Below are positions 1 to 5,279 of a stretch of DNA of 5,629 nt, piece by piece; position 1 is the stretch's first letter, and the number at the start of each line of letters is the position of its first letter. The translations under genes and the position numbers were made by a program. The stretch is from Gammaproteobacteria bacterium. GTDB taxonomy: Bacteria; Pseudomonadota; Gammaproteobacteria; Chromatiales; Chromatiaceae. Where the stretch lies: assembly GCA_020630035.1 (NCBI GenBank), contig JAHDCB010000110.1, forward strand, positions 1-5,629. The letters run 5' to 3'. Below the pieces are notes generated by a model. That model ran no database searches, was not told the DNA's origin, and saw nothing but the letters and a program-made list of their open reading frames with translations.

Positions 1-374
1 ACCAGCACCCCGTTGGGTTTTGTAGTCACCGCTTTGACGGTTGATTGCAGGCGTATGCTGGCACCGGCGGGTACCGGTGTCAGAAACCGTACCCGGTTCA
101 GGCCATAATTTAACACGGTGTGGTCGTCTTTATGGGCGCCGATCAGGCTGGCCACCAGATGTGAAAGCAGCGACAAGCTCAAAAATCCATGGGCGATTGT
201 GCCACCCAGCTTTTTGGTGGCCTCTGCCTGCGGATCAATATGTATTATCTGATGATCCAGCGTGGCGTCCGCAAATGCATTAATACGCTGCTGATCAACC
301 TGCAGCCAGTCTGATATGCCCAGTGACTGACCCTGAAGGTTCTGCCAGTGTGTTGTCAGTGTTTCTTTATCCAT
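1..374 (-). CDS. MaoC-like (R)-specific enoyl-CoA hydratase, 3' end cut by window edge
   Basis: Hot-dog-fold dehydratase of the MaoC/NodN/Rv0130 type, which adds water to trans-2-enoyl-CoA to give (R)-3-hydroxyacyl-CoA in the cytoplasm. The first 124 residues are visible. Members of this group are usually about 150 residues, so only some 30 C-terminal residues are missing. The hydratase signature is clear: FADATLDHQIIHIDP at residues 34-48, with the catalytic pair Asp40 and His45 at the same five-residue spacing as Asp31/His36 of Aeromonas PhaJ. It is followed by GGTIAHGFLSLSLLS (57-71), the conserved glycine/His substrate-pocket segment, and NYGLNRVRFLTPVPAG (89-104), typical of this subfamily. 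The ATG at 374-372 lies inside the end of the upstream crotonase gene (8 bp overlap). No good Shine-Dalgarno sequence directly precedes it; the nearest purine-rich stretch, GAGAAG, is about 15 bases upstream. Translation probably depends on coupling to the crotonase. The family call is firm; the chain-length preference is unknown. Confidence 0.93.
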   Translation of the reverse strand, partial: MDKETLTTHWQNLQGQSLGISDWLQVDQQRINAFADATLDHQIIHIDPQAEATKKLGGTIAHGFLSLSLLSHLVASLIGAHKDDHTVLNYGLNRVRFLTPVPAGASIRLQSTVKAVTTKPNGVL

Positions 375-1116
375 TTTTTTTACTGAGAAACTTCTCAAGG
401 TTGGATTTGAATTCATCTGTTTGCATCAATCGAGCAAACTGTTCACCTTCACGTTCGATGACTTCTAACATATGCGCGGTGTCAGGTTTAAGCAGGCGGC
501 GGGATGTCTGCAGTGCATCTTGTGGTTTGGCTGCGAGTCTGGCGGCTGCTTTGGCAACGGTATTGTCGAGTTCGGTTGAATCGACCAGTTGATTGACCAG
601 GCCGAAGCGCTCTGCATCAATAGCGGACATTGCATCGCCGAGTAACAGCATTTGTGCAGCGCGATGACTGCCTAACAATGCGGGAAACGTAATCGATGAA
701 CCGAACTCCGGGCACACACCCAGATCAGCGAAAGGGGTATGGAAGCTTGCACCGCTGCCTGCATATACCAGGTCACAGTGAAACAACAAGGTGGTACCGA
801 TACCGATGGCTGCACCATCCACACTTGCGACAACAGGTTTGTCACAGGCAAGCATTGCCTGCATTAAAAGAAACGGCTCGTTGAAACGGCCGCCTTCGGC
901 AAGTGCGGCTGCAAAATCACCGATATCATTGCCGGCGGTAAAAATTCCCGGTGCACCTTTTATAACAACAACCCGGCAATTATCGTCAGTGTTTGCCCGG
1001 CTCAGCCCTTCGGTAAGCCCGGTATACATTTCACGGTTCAACGCGTTGAGTTTATCTGCACGGTTCATGGCCAGTGTGCAAATACCGCTTTCGGTTGATT
1101 GAGTGATTACGGACAT
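367..1116 (-). CDS. crotonase-family enoyl-CoA isomerase/hydratase (ECI2-like active site)
   Basis: A 249-residue protein, the normal length for a single-domain enoyl-CoA hydratase/isomerase (crotonase) acting on acyl-CoA thioesters in fatty-acid breakdown. Visible landmarks are NRADKLNALN (18-27), the first oxyanion-hole segment FTAGNDIGDF (59-68), the second oxyanion-hole segment DGAAIGIGTTLLFHCDLVYA (100-119), and FHTPFADLGVCPEFGSS (125-141). By my alignment the two glutamates of true hydratases (Glu144 and Glu164 of the rat enzyme) are replaced by Thr109 and Phe129. Glu137 sits in the CPEFGSS motif, where yeast Eci1 and mammalian ECI2 carry their catalytic base. This favours delta3,delta2-enoyl-CoA isomerase activity over hydration, although close relatives are usually labelled enoyl-CoA hydratase. 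The ATG at 1116 is supported by AAAGG at 1128-1124, seven bases upstream. The stop overlaps the start of the MaoC gene. Family certain, reaction inferred. Confidence 0.93.
   Translation of the reverse strand: MSVITQSTESGICTLAMNRADKLNALNREMYTGLTEGLSRANTDDNCRVVVIKGAPGIFTAGNDIGDFAAALAEGGRFNEPFLLMQAMLACDKPVVASVDGAAIGIGTTLLFHCDLVYAGSGASFHTPFADLGVCPEFGSSITFPALLGSHRAAQMLLLGDAMSAIDAERFGLVNQLVDSTELDNTVAKAAARLAAKPQDALQTSRRLLKPDTAHMLEVIEREGEQFARLMQTDEFKSNLEKFLSKKNG
374..381 (-). other. A8 homopolymer in the crotonase/MaoC gene overlap
   Basis: On the coding strand eight consecutive A residues run from 381 to 374. They encode the two lysines of the crotonase C-terminus (SKKNG, stop) and supply the A of the MaoC start codon. 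Such a run is prone to polymerase or ribosome slippage. Loss of one A, or gain of two, would join the crotonase frame to the MaoC frame. Whether this happens is not shown by the sequence. Confidence 0.6.
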
Positions 1117-1182
1117 ATGATTACCTTTGTATGGTCAGTTAGAGTGACTGCGGGCTGTCAGGGGAGTTTTATTCGGCAGTAT

Positions 1183-1206
1183 GCGGCCTCTGTGTACACA
1201 GGCCGC
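1183..1206 (-). other. intergenic hairpin just after the Nudix stop codon
   Basis: GCGGCC (1183-1188) pairs with GGCCGC (1201-1206). Between them lie a two-base TC bulge and the perfect palindrome TGTGTACACA (1191-1200). In RNA this could form a strong stem with a short loop. It lies seven bases beyond the Nudix stop codon and about 65 bases before the crotonase start. No U-tract follows on the minus strand, so it is not a standard Rho-independent terminator. It may be a 3'-end-protecting or processing stem, a partial attenuator, or a protein-binding palindrome. Confidence 0.45.
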
Positions 1207-1213
1207 CGGTGGC

Positions 1214-1753
1214 TTAGACAATACCTTTGAGTTTGGCGAAACCATAAGCGCTGATGGTGGTGGCATCTTTAATAGTACCGCTTGTAATCATTGATTCAAA
1301 TTCGCTCAGGGTAAAACGATCGGTAATCAGCCCTTCTTCTTCCTGATCGAGCTGTTGTTCTGTAGATTGGAGATCCGTGGCATAAAAAAGGTTGAAGCCC
1401 TGATTGGAGTGTCCGTACGATTGATAAATGTGCCCGATATGGGTTAGCTGATCTGCGATAAGGCCGGTCTCTTCGCGCAGCTCGGCGGCGGCGAGAATAT
1501 GTTTATCGGTATCGGGTTGTTCTTCCCATGAACCCTGCGGCAGCTCCCAGTATCTGCCCTGAACCGGGTAGCGGTATTGTTGCACCAGGTGAATGTGGCC
1601 CCTATCTACCGGGAGAATGGCCACAAAGTCAGGTTTGTCTACCACACCGTAGATGCCGCGACTGCCACTGGCCCTTTTGATGGTGTCCTCGCGAACCGTC
1701 ATCCACTTGTTGCGGTACACCACGCGACTGTCCAGTGTTTCTATTTCCGACAT
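1214..1753 (-). CDS. Nudix hydrolase, ADP-ribose pyrophosphatase-like
   Basis: A 179-residue Nudix enzyme, a size usual for nucleotide-sugar/ADP-ribose pyrophosphatases that split NDP-X compounds into NMP and X-phosphate using Mg2+. Features in order: FVAILPVD and HLVQQYRYPVQGRYWELPQG (residues 43-74), the strand and QYRYP segment that normally precede the box, then the Nudix box from Gly74 to Leu98 ending AAAELREETGL, with Glu91, Glu94 and Glu95 as metal ligands. The box deviates from GX5EX7REUXEEXGU. Two extra residues lie before the AAAEL helix, and the canonical Arg is Ala90. The proline that marks ADP-ribose-specific members about 16 residues after the box is absent (SYGHS at 112-116). 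Substrate is therefore uncertain; other NDP-linked compounds are possible. The ATG at 1753 has a strong GAGGAG at 1764-1759, five bases upstream. The gene sits 70 bases after the flavoprotein gene and 97 before the crotonase, so it is probably in the same transcript. Confidence 0.92.
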   Translation of the reverse strand: MSEIETLDSRVVYRNKWMTVREDTIKRASGSRGIYGVVDKPDFVAILPVDRGHIHLVQQYRYPVQGRYWELPQGSWEEQPDTDKHILAAAELREETGLIADQLTHIGHIYQSYGHSNQGFNLFYATDLQSTEQQLDQEEEGLITDRFTLSEFESMITSGTIKDATTISAYGFAKLKGIV

Positions 1754-1823
1754 GGATGCTCCTCACATTTCTTAAGCAATCTGCGGGGTAATAATACAGG
1801 GCGGCGTCCTGCAACCTCACTGG

Positions 1824-2759
1824 TTAGCAGCGTTGCAGATTTTCCAGTGCTGCGTTGTATTCTGTTTTTAGTTTCATGCAGAGCTCCGCCACGGAGGGAT
1901 TGTCATCGATGTTACCGACGCCGTGACCGGCAGACCAAATGGTTTTCCATGCTTTGGCTTCATCGAGTTCTTTGCCAAGGTCAATGTCGGGGTCGGTGGC
2001 GGCGGTAATATCTATACCGTTGGCAGTGAGGCTTGCGGCAAGAAAATTGGCTGGAATTCCCGACACTTTGGGTGTGTACACTATATCTTCGGCAGTGGCA
2101 TCGGTAATCATCTGTTTGTATTCGTCCTGCGCCAGACTTTCCCGGGTGGCAATAAAGCGTGTCCCCATATAGGCGATGTCAGCGCCGGCGGCAATTGAAG
2201 CAAGTACCTGTGCACCGGTAGAGATAGCCCCGCTTTGAATTACGCAGGTATCAAACTCGCGTTTTATTTGTTCGATAAAGGCAAACGGATGCAGCGTGCC
2301 GGCGTGACCGCCTGCACCGGCGCTGACCAGAATCAGCCCGTCCACGTTGGCCTGTATGGCTTTTTCGGCGTGGCGCATATTGGTCACATCGTGAAACACC
2401 AGGCCACCGTAGCTGTGTACGGCATCTACCAGTTCCGATACTGCGCCCAGTGAGGTAATGACAATCGGTACTTTTGCATCGACAGTGACCTTAAGATCTG
2501 CCTCCACGCGAGGGTTGGTTCGATGGACAATCAGGTTGATACCATAAGGCGCAGCATTCGGGTGATCTGCCAGCGTTTCTGTAATTTGATCAAGCCACTC
2601 ACGATAGCCGTCTGTGCTGCGCTGGTTGAGCGCGGGGAATGTGCCGGCAACGCCGTTTATGCAGCATTGTGTGACCAGCTCAGGGCCCGACACCAGAAAC
2701 ATCGGAGATGCGATAACAGGCAGTTGCAGCCTGCCGGCGAGTTGTTGTGGCAGAGTCAT
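1824..2759 (-). CDS. nitronate monooxygenase / 2-nitropropane dioxygenase-like FMN oxidoreductase
   Basis: A 311-residue TIM-barrel flavoprotein of the NPD/NMO family (Pfam NMO type). Characterised members oxidise alkyl nitronates with FMN and oxygen; many relatives have unknown substrates. Visible: LPVIASPMFLVSGPELV (residues 13-29), the family N-terminal FMN-contacting segment; GTFPALNQRS (39-48); the active-site loop SAGAGGHAG with His152 (146-154), the conserved histidine of NMO enzymes; and SGAISTGAQVLASIAAGADIAYMGTRF (phosphate-binding region, 176-202). The open frame extends to an ATG at 2867. I chose the ATG at 2759 because MTLPQQLAGRLQLPVIASPM matches where family members begin. The extra 36 residues look unlike the family, and that stretch contains a DNA-level repeat lying in two different frames. 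Only a weak GGA precedes 2759. It is first in the probable operon with Nudix, crotonase and MaoC genes, which suggests an acyl or acyl-CoA-linked substrate (inference). Confidence 0.9.
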   Translation of the reverse strand: MTLPQQLAGRLQLPVIASPMFLVSGPELVTQCCINGVAGTFPALNQRSTDGYREWLDQITETLADHPNAAPYGINLIVHRTNPRVEADLKVTVDAKVPIVITSLGAVSELVDAVHSYGGLVFHDVTNMRHAEKAIQANVDGLILVSAGAGGHAGTLHPFAFIEQIKREFDTCVIQSGAISTGAQVLASIAAGADIAYMGTRFIATRESLAQDEYKQMITDATAEDIVYTPKVSGIPANFLAASLTANGIDITAATDPDIDLGKELDEAKAWKTIWSAGHGVGNIDDNPSVAELCMKLKTEYNAALENLQRC

Positions 2760-2776
2760 GAAGCGTCCGTAGTAGT

Positions 2777-2838
2777 GTCTGTCGGTCAGTATAAATGCAA
2801 ACCGCCTGACAGTCTGTGCCAACCGGTCTGTCGGGTCA
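2777..2838. repeat. direct repeat GTCTGTCGG(G)TCA, two copies upstream of the flavoprotein gene
   Basis: GTCTGTCGGTCA at 2777-2788 and GTCTGTCGGGTCA at 2826-2838 differ only by one extra G and start 49 bases apart, close to five helical turns. The first copy ends against the possible TATACT -10 box (2793-2788), and both lie within 80 bases of the chosen flavoprotein start at 2759. This would fit a paired regulator site, but no known operator is recognised and chance cannot be excluded. Confidence 0.35.
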
Positions 2839-2931
2839 TTCAACGGGTGCTGTGCCGTGGGCAGCATGCTGATCGATGGTGCCGCGGATATGGCTGTTGC
2901 CGGGGTTGGTGTGTTGGTCTCGCTGTGGGAC

Positions 2932-2952
2932 CACTGCCGGCCGGTGGCAGTG
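2932..2952. other. perfect 7-bp inverted repeat (hairpin)
   Basis: CACTGCC (2932-2938) and GGCAGTG (2946-2952) are exact reverse complements separated by GGCCGGT, so either strand can form a stable GC-rich stem-loop. It lies about 170 bases past the carrier stop codon on the minus strand. No T-run follows on either strand, so it does not qualify as a classical terminator. Confidence 0.35.
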
Positions 2953-3120
2953 CCGTCGGGGGTGGCTGGGCGGTCAGGTCTGCTGCCTGCCTGTAAACAA
3001 CATGTTGCCGCTTGAGGCTGATGGCAGGTTTAATTTTCGAAAAACCGGAAATGCCCTGGTGGCATGACATGCCGGCGCATCCGCATGCAGCGTGAGGTTT
3101 GATTTGAATTTTTAATGAGC

Positions 3121-4092
3121 CTACACAGATGGCGTGGCGGCAAGTTTTGCCTCGGCCCGAAGATTGATCACGTTGGCAATAAAAATGATTAACGCACCAG
3201 CGAAGACAGATAACAACAGTGGTTCATCGTAAAGTAAATACCCAACCACTGCGATAAGCGGTAATCGTAAAAATTCCAGCGGCATAACCACTGTTGCCGC
3301 CGCGATTTTTAAAGCGTTAGTGATACAAAAATGCGCAATGAGTCCACACAATCCGACTACCGTTGCCCAATGCCAGGTCTGGTGATTCAACATCGCAATA
3401 TCACCGTCGTATCCGGCGCAGACCAGCCCGAACAAACCTTGCAAACAGACCAGCCAGAACATAATGCAGGTTACCGACTCTGTGCGAGCCAGTAGCTTTG
3501 TGCTTAAGGTGGTGCCTGCAAATCCCACTGCGCACAAGGCTGCTGCCAGTGTCGCGCTGTTGACAACCGCTATGTCCGGGCGTGCAACAAGCAGAACGCC
3601 CACAAAGCCTACCGTTACCACCATGATACGGGTGGGTGTCCATTTTTCCTGCAGGATGAATGGTGCCAGTAAGGCGACCCAGAGCGGCGTGGAAAATTCA
3701 AACGCAAAAAGCTGAGACAGTGGAATCAGGGCTACGGCATACAGCCATAAATTCTGCCCGGTAAAATGGCAAAGGTTGCGAATGATATGCAGACGCGCTT
3801 TGCCTGCGTTAATCTGATTAAGTGTGCCTGTTTTCCAGCCAACCAACAGTACCAGAACAATGCCAAGCAACGAGCGATAGAGCATTATTTCAAAGGTATC
3901 AAGATGCCCGTACAATGCCCGGCCGGCGATGGCCATCAGGGTAAAGCTGATCATCGCACCAGCTATCCATAATGCGGCTTTGAAGGGGTTGGAGTGAATG
4001 ACGCTGGAGTACCTGGTGGCGAATGTCAACGAACTGGAAGGGGCAAAACTGCTGTTTTTTATCAGCGCATAACGGCTTTGCCAGTGTATCAA
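3121..4092 (-). CDS. EamA/DMT-family membrane transporter, start codon unresolved
   Basis: Integral inner-membrane protein of the drug/metabolite transporter superfamily, built from two EamA repeats. About ten hydrophobic segments are seen (residues roughly 38-58, 67-86, 103-122, 126-147, 155-172, 180-198, 207-226, 241-260, 266-288, 294-312, numbering from 4092). Each repeat ends in the usual acidic turn plus glycine-rich helix: LQEKWTPTRIMVVTVGFVG (147-165) and YDEPLLLSVFAGALI (288-302). Such proteins export or import small metabolites; the substrate cannot be inferred. No ATG occurs in frame before the first helix. The frame is open back to a TGA at 4209-4207. Possible starts are TTG at 4092 (323 residues, given here), TTG at 4029 (302 residues, closest to the usual family N-terminus) and ATG at 3954 (277 residues, cutting helix 1). 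None has a clear Shine-Dalgarno site. It follows the other carrier by about 200 bases on the same strand. Confidence 0.88.
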   Translation of the reverse strand: MIHWQSRYALIKNSSFAPSSSLTFATRYSSVIHSNPFKAALWIAGAMISFTLMAIAGRALYGHLDTFEIMLYRSLLGIVLVLLVGWKTGTLNQINAGKARLHIIRNLCHFTGQNLWLYAVALIPLSQLFAFEFSTPLWVALLAPFILQEKWTPTRIMVVTVGFVGVLLVARPDIAVVNSATLAAALCAVGFAGTTLSTKLLARTESVTCIMFWLVCLQGLFGLVCAGYDGDIAMLNHQTWHWATVVGLCGLIAHFCITNALKIAAATVVMPLEFLRLPLIAVVGYLLYDEPLLLSVFAGALIIFIANVINLRAEAKLAATPSV

Positions 4093-4295
4093 ATAAACGG
4101 TGGCTGCGGCATAGCGGGTGACAGAGTTGGGAAGCGCCGCGCAGTTGAGAACAGGGTCACTGCGAGTGTAAGCGCTGAGCCATTTATCCCTGGCCGTTAT
4201 TCCTGATCATACCGGTACTCAGAACTAAGCACTTGTCGATAGATACGATGGTTGAATAGCAGGCTTGCGCAGTGATGGTCACGGTGGGCTTATCA
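4093..4295. other. spacer between the two carrier genes
   Basis: About 200 bases with no supported gene. A 69-codon minus-strand frame reaching in from 4393 overlaps the end of the upstream carrier in another frame and is best read as a shadow. A TATGAT resembling a -10 box lies on the minus strand at 4212-4207, but nothing resembling a -35 box lies at the right distance. There is no hairpin with a T-tract, so read-through from the upstream carrier into the downstream one is possible. Confidence 0.4.
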
Positions 4296-5210
4296 TCAGG
4301 CTGTGCGAGCCAGTGCCTCACGCCACGCAATGTAGACCCCTGAAGCGAAGATAATAGCGATGCCGGTAAAAACAGCAGCGGAAGGAATTTCACCCCAGAT
4401 CAGCCAGCCTGCCAGTATGGCCCAGATAATCTGAATGTATCGAAAGGGTGCTACAGCCACAAGCTGCCCGTAACGATACGCTTCAACCATAACGAAGTGC
4501 GCAATCACAAATGTGCAGGCACTTAACACAAACCAAATCAAGTCCTCGGTACGCAGAGTATTCCAGCCACCGGCTATTGTTAGCAGGCCGCCTGTTGCAA
4601 GTATGGCGGCGGTTGAGAACACAATACGCAGATTTGATTCACCACTGGCCATCTGCCGTGTGACTAAGTCACGCAACGCATCTGACAGTGCCACTATCAA
4701 AGGCAGCAGCGCCGCCCAGTGTAGTGCATCTGCGGTAGGCTGCATGACGAACAGAACACCTATGAAGCCGGCCATTACAGCGCACAGTCGATGCCGGCCA
4801 ACCGGTTCTCCGAGGAAAAATTTACCCAGCAGGGTCATGATCATCGGACCGGCAAAAGCGATAGCAACGACCTCGGCAAAAGGCAGGTAGCGTAACGCAA
4901 TGAGGAAAGCAAAGGCCCCGACAACATAAAGTCCCCCGCGATACAGGTGGGGTCTCCAGTGCGGAGCGGCCATGGGCGATTCACCCCTGATCCGCATGCA
5001 AATGAAAGCCAATATTGTGATCAGGCTGCCCTGTATAAACAGTATCTGTCCTGTCGGGTAGTGAGGCACCAGCCACTTAGTGATTGCGTCGGTGGAGACC
5101 AGAAACAAGCCGGCCGTGACCAGACAGGCTATGCCGCGTAGATTGTTGACGGGGGTGGTGTTCAAAAAAAAGGTTCTGCGACGTATAAGATGGAGGGCAC
5201 TGAATACCAT
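4296..5210 (-). CDS. EamA/DMT-family membrane transporter
   Basis: A 304-residue protein with two EamA repeats and about ten predicted membrane helices (roughly residues 25-45, 54-72, 90-110, 113-132, 141-157, 164-182, 195-214, 223-244, 251-272, 278-296), the standard length and layout for this inner-membrane metabolite carrier family. Repeat 1 ends FFLGEPVGRHRLCAVMAGFIGVL (131-153) and repeat 2 ends WGEIPSAAVFTGIAIIFASG (272-291), each with the conserved Gly-Glu pair before the last helix. ALRYLPFAEVVAIAFAGPM (105-123) is typical of the branch often annotated as S-adenosylmethionine-uptake-like or simply EamA. That label does not establish the substrate. The ATG at 5210 is the most upstream start but has no visible Shine-Dalgarno site and lies inside the palindrome TACCATGGTA (5205-5214). 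A TTG at 5165, directly at the end of a T8 run, is an alternative that loses 15 residues without touching a helix. Confidence 0.9.
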   Translation of the reverse strand: MVFSALHLIRRRTFFLNTTPVNNLRGIACLVTAGLFLVSTDAITKWLVPHYPTGQILFIQGSLITILAFICMRIRGESPMAAPHWRPHLYRGGLYVVGAFAFLIALRYLPFAEVVAIAFAGPMIMTLLGKFFLGEPVGRHRLCAVMAGFIGVLFVMQPTADALHWAALLPLIVALSDALRDLVTRQMASGESNLRIVFSTAAILATGGLLTIAGGWNTLRTEDLIWFVLSACTFVIAHFVMVEAYRYGQLVAVAPFRYIQIIWAILAGWLIWGEIPSAAVFTGIAIIFASGVYIAWREALARTA

Positions 5211-5279
5211 GGTACACAGCAGGCAATGGTATTGCAGGTGAGATTACATTGATGCCTTATGGTACAGGTTGGTACTGGT
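5210..5279. repeat. TGGTAC repeats, helically phased, in the leader of the upstream carrier gene
   Basis: TGGTACAGGT (5260-5269) and TGGTACTGGT (5270-5279) form a tandem 10-bp direct repeat with 9 of 10 bases identical. A third TGGTAC lies at 5210-5215 across the presumed start codon, exactly 50 bases from the first copy. All three therefore lie on the same face of the helix. Between them is the small inverted repeat GCAAT/ATTGC (5223-5235). This could be a regulator binding region for the carrier gene. No known operator is recognised. Confidence 0.35.

Larger units (their letters stand above)
2760..3120. other. gene-free control region between carrier and flavoprotein genes
   Basis: About 360 bases without a convincing gene. 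Contents: a duplicated GTCTGTCGG(G)TCA element (2777-2838), a possible minus-strand -10 box TATACT at 2793-2788 with no good -35, a 7-bp-stem hairpin (2932-2952), the palindrome CAACATGTTG (2998-3007), TTTTCGAAAA (3034-3043) inside a GGTTT/AAACC pair (3027-3046), and a short GGCAT/ATGCC stem (3061-3073). No hairpin is followed directly by a T-run on the minus strand, so I cannot point to a clear terminator for the carrier gene. Short open frames on both strands here have low-complexity, Pro/Gln/Arg/Gly-rich translations and no recognisable family, and I treat them as chance. The 2868-2990 part is noticeably richer in G+C than 3000-3060. Confidence 0.6.

Noticed and set aside
1577..2008. 143-codon plus-strand open frame
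   Set aside because: Antisense to the Nudix gene and to the end of the flavoprotein gene; composition is of shadow type.
2805..2822. Possible sigma-54 promoter (TGGCAC on the minus strand)
   Set aside because: The -24-like TGGCAC is present, but no GC element occurs at the required -12 spacing.
2523..2996. 157-codon plus-strand open frame
   Set aside because: Most of it is antisense to the well-supported flavoprotein gene. The translation is Cys/Arg/Gly-rich with no family resemblance.
2840..3070. 76-codon minus-strand frame in the intergenic region
   Set aside because: Low-complexity Pro/Gln/Arg/His-rich translation, no ribosome-binding site, and it overlaps palindromic and GC-rich non-coding sequence.
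3027..3073. Terminator for the downstream carrier
   Set aside because: Short stems (GGTTT/AAACC, GGCAT/ATGCC) exist, but the T5 run does not directly follow a stable GC stem on the minus strand.
4184..4393. 69-codon minus-strand frame starting with a hydrophobic, signal-like stretch
   Set aside because: Its hydrophobic start is the upstream carrier's coding sequence read in another frame; no independent support.
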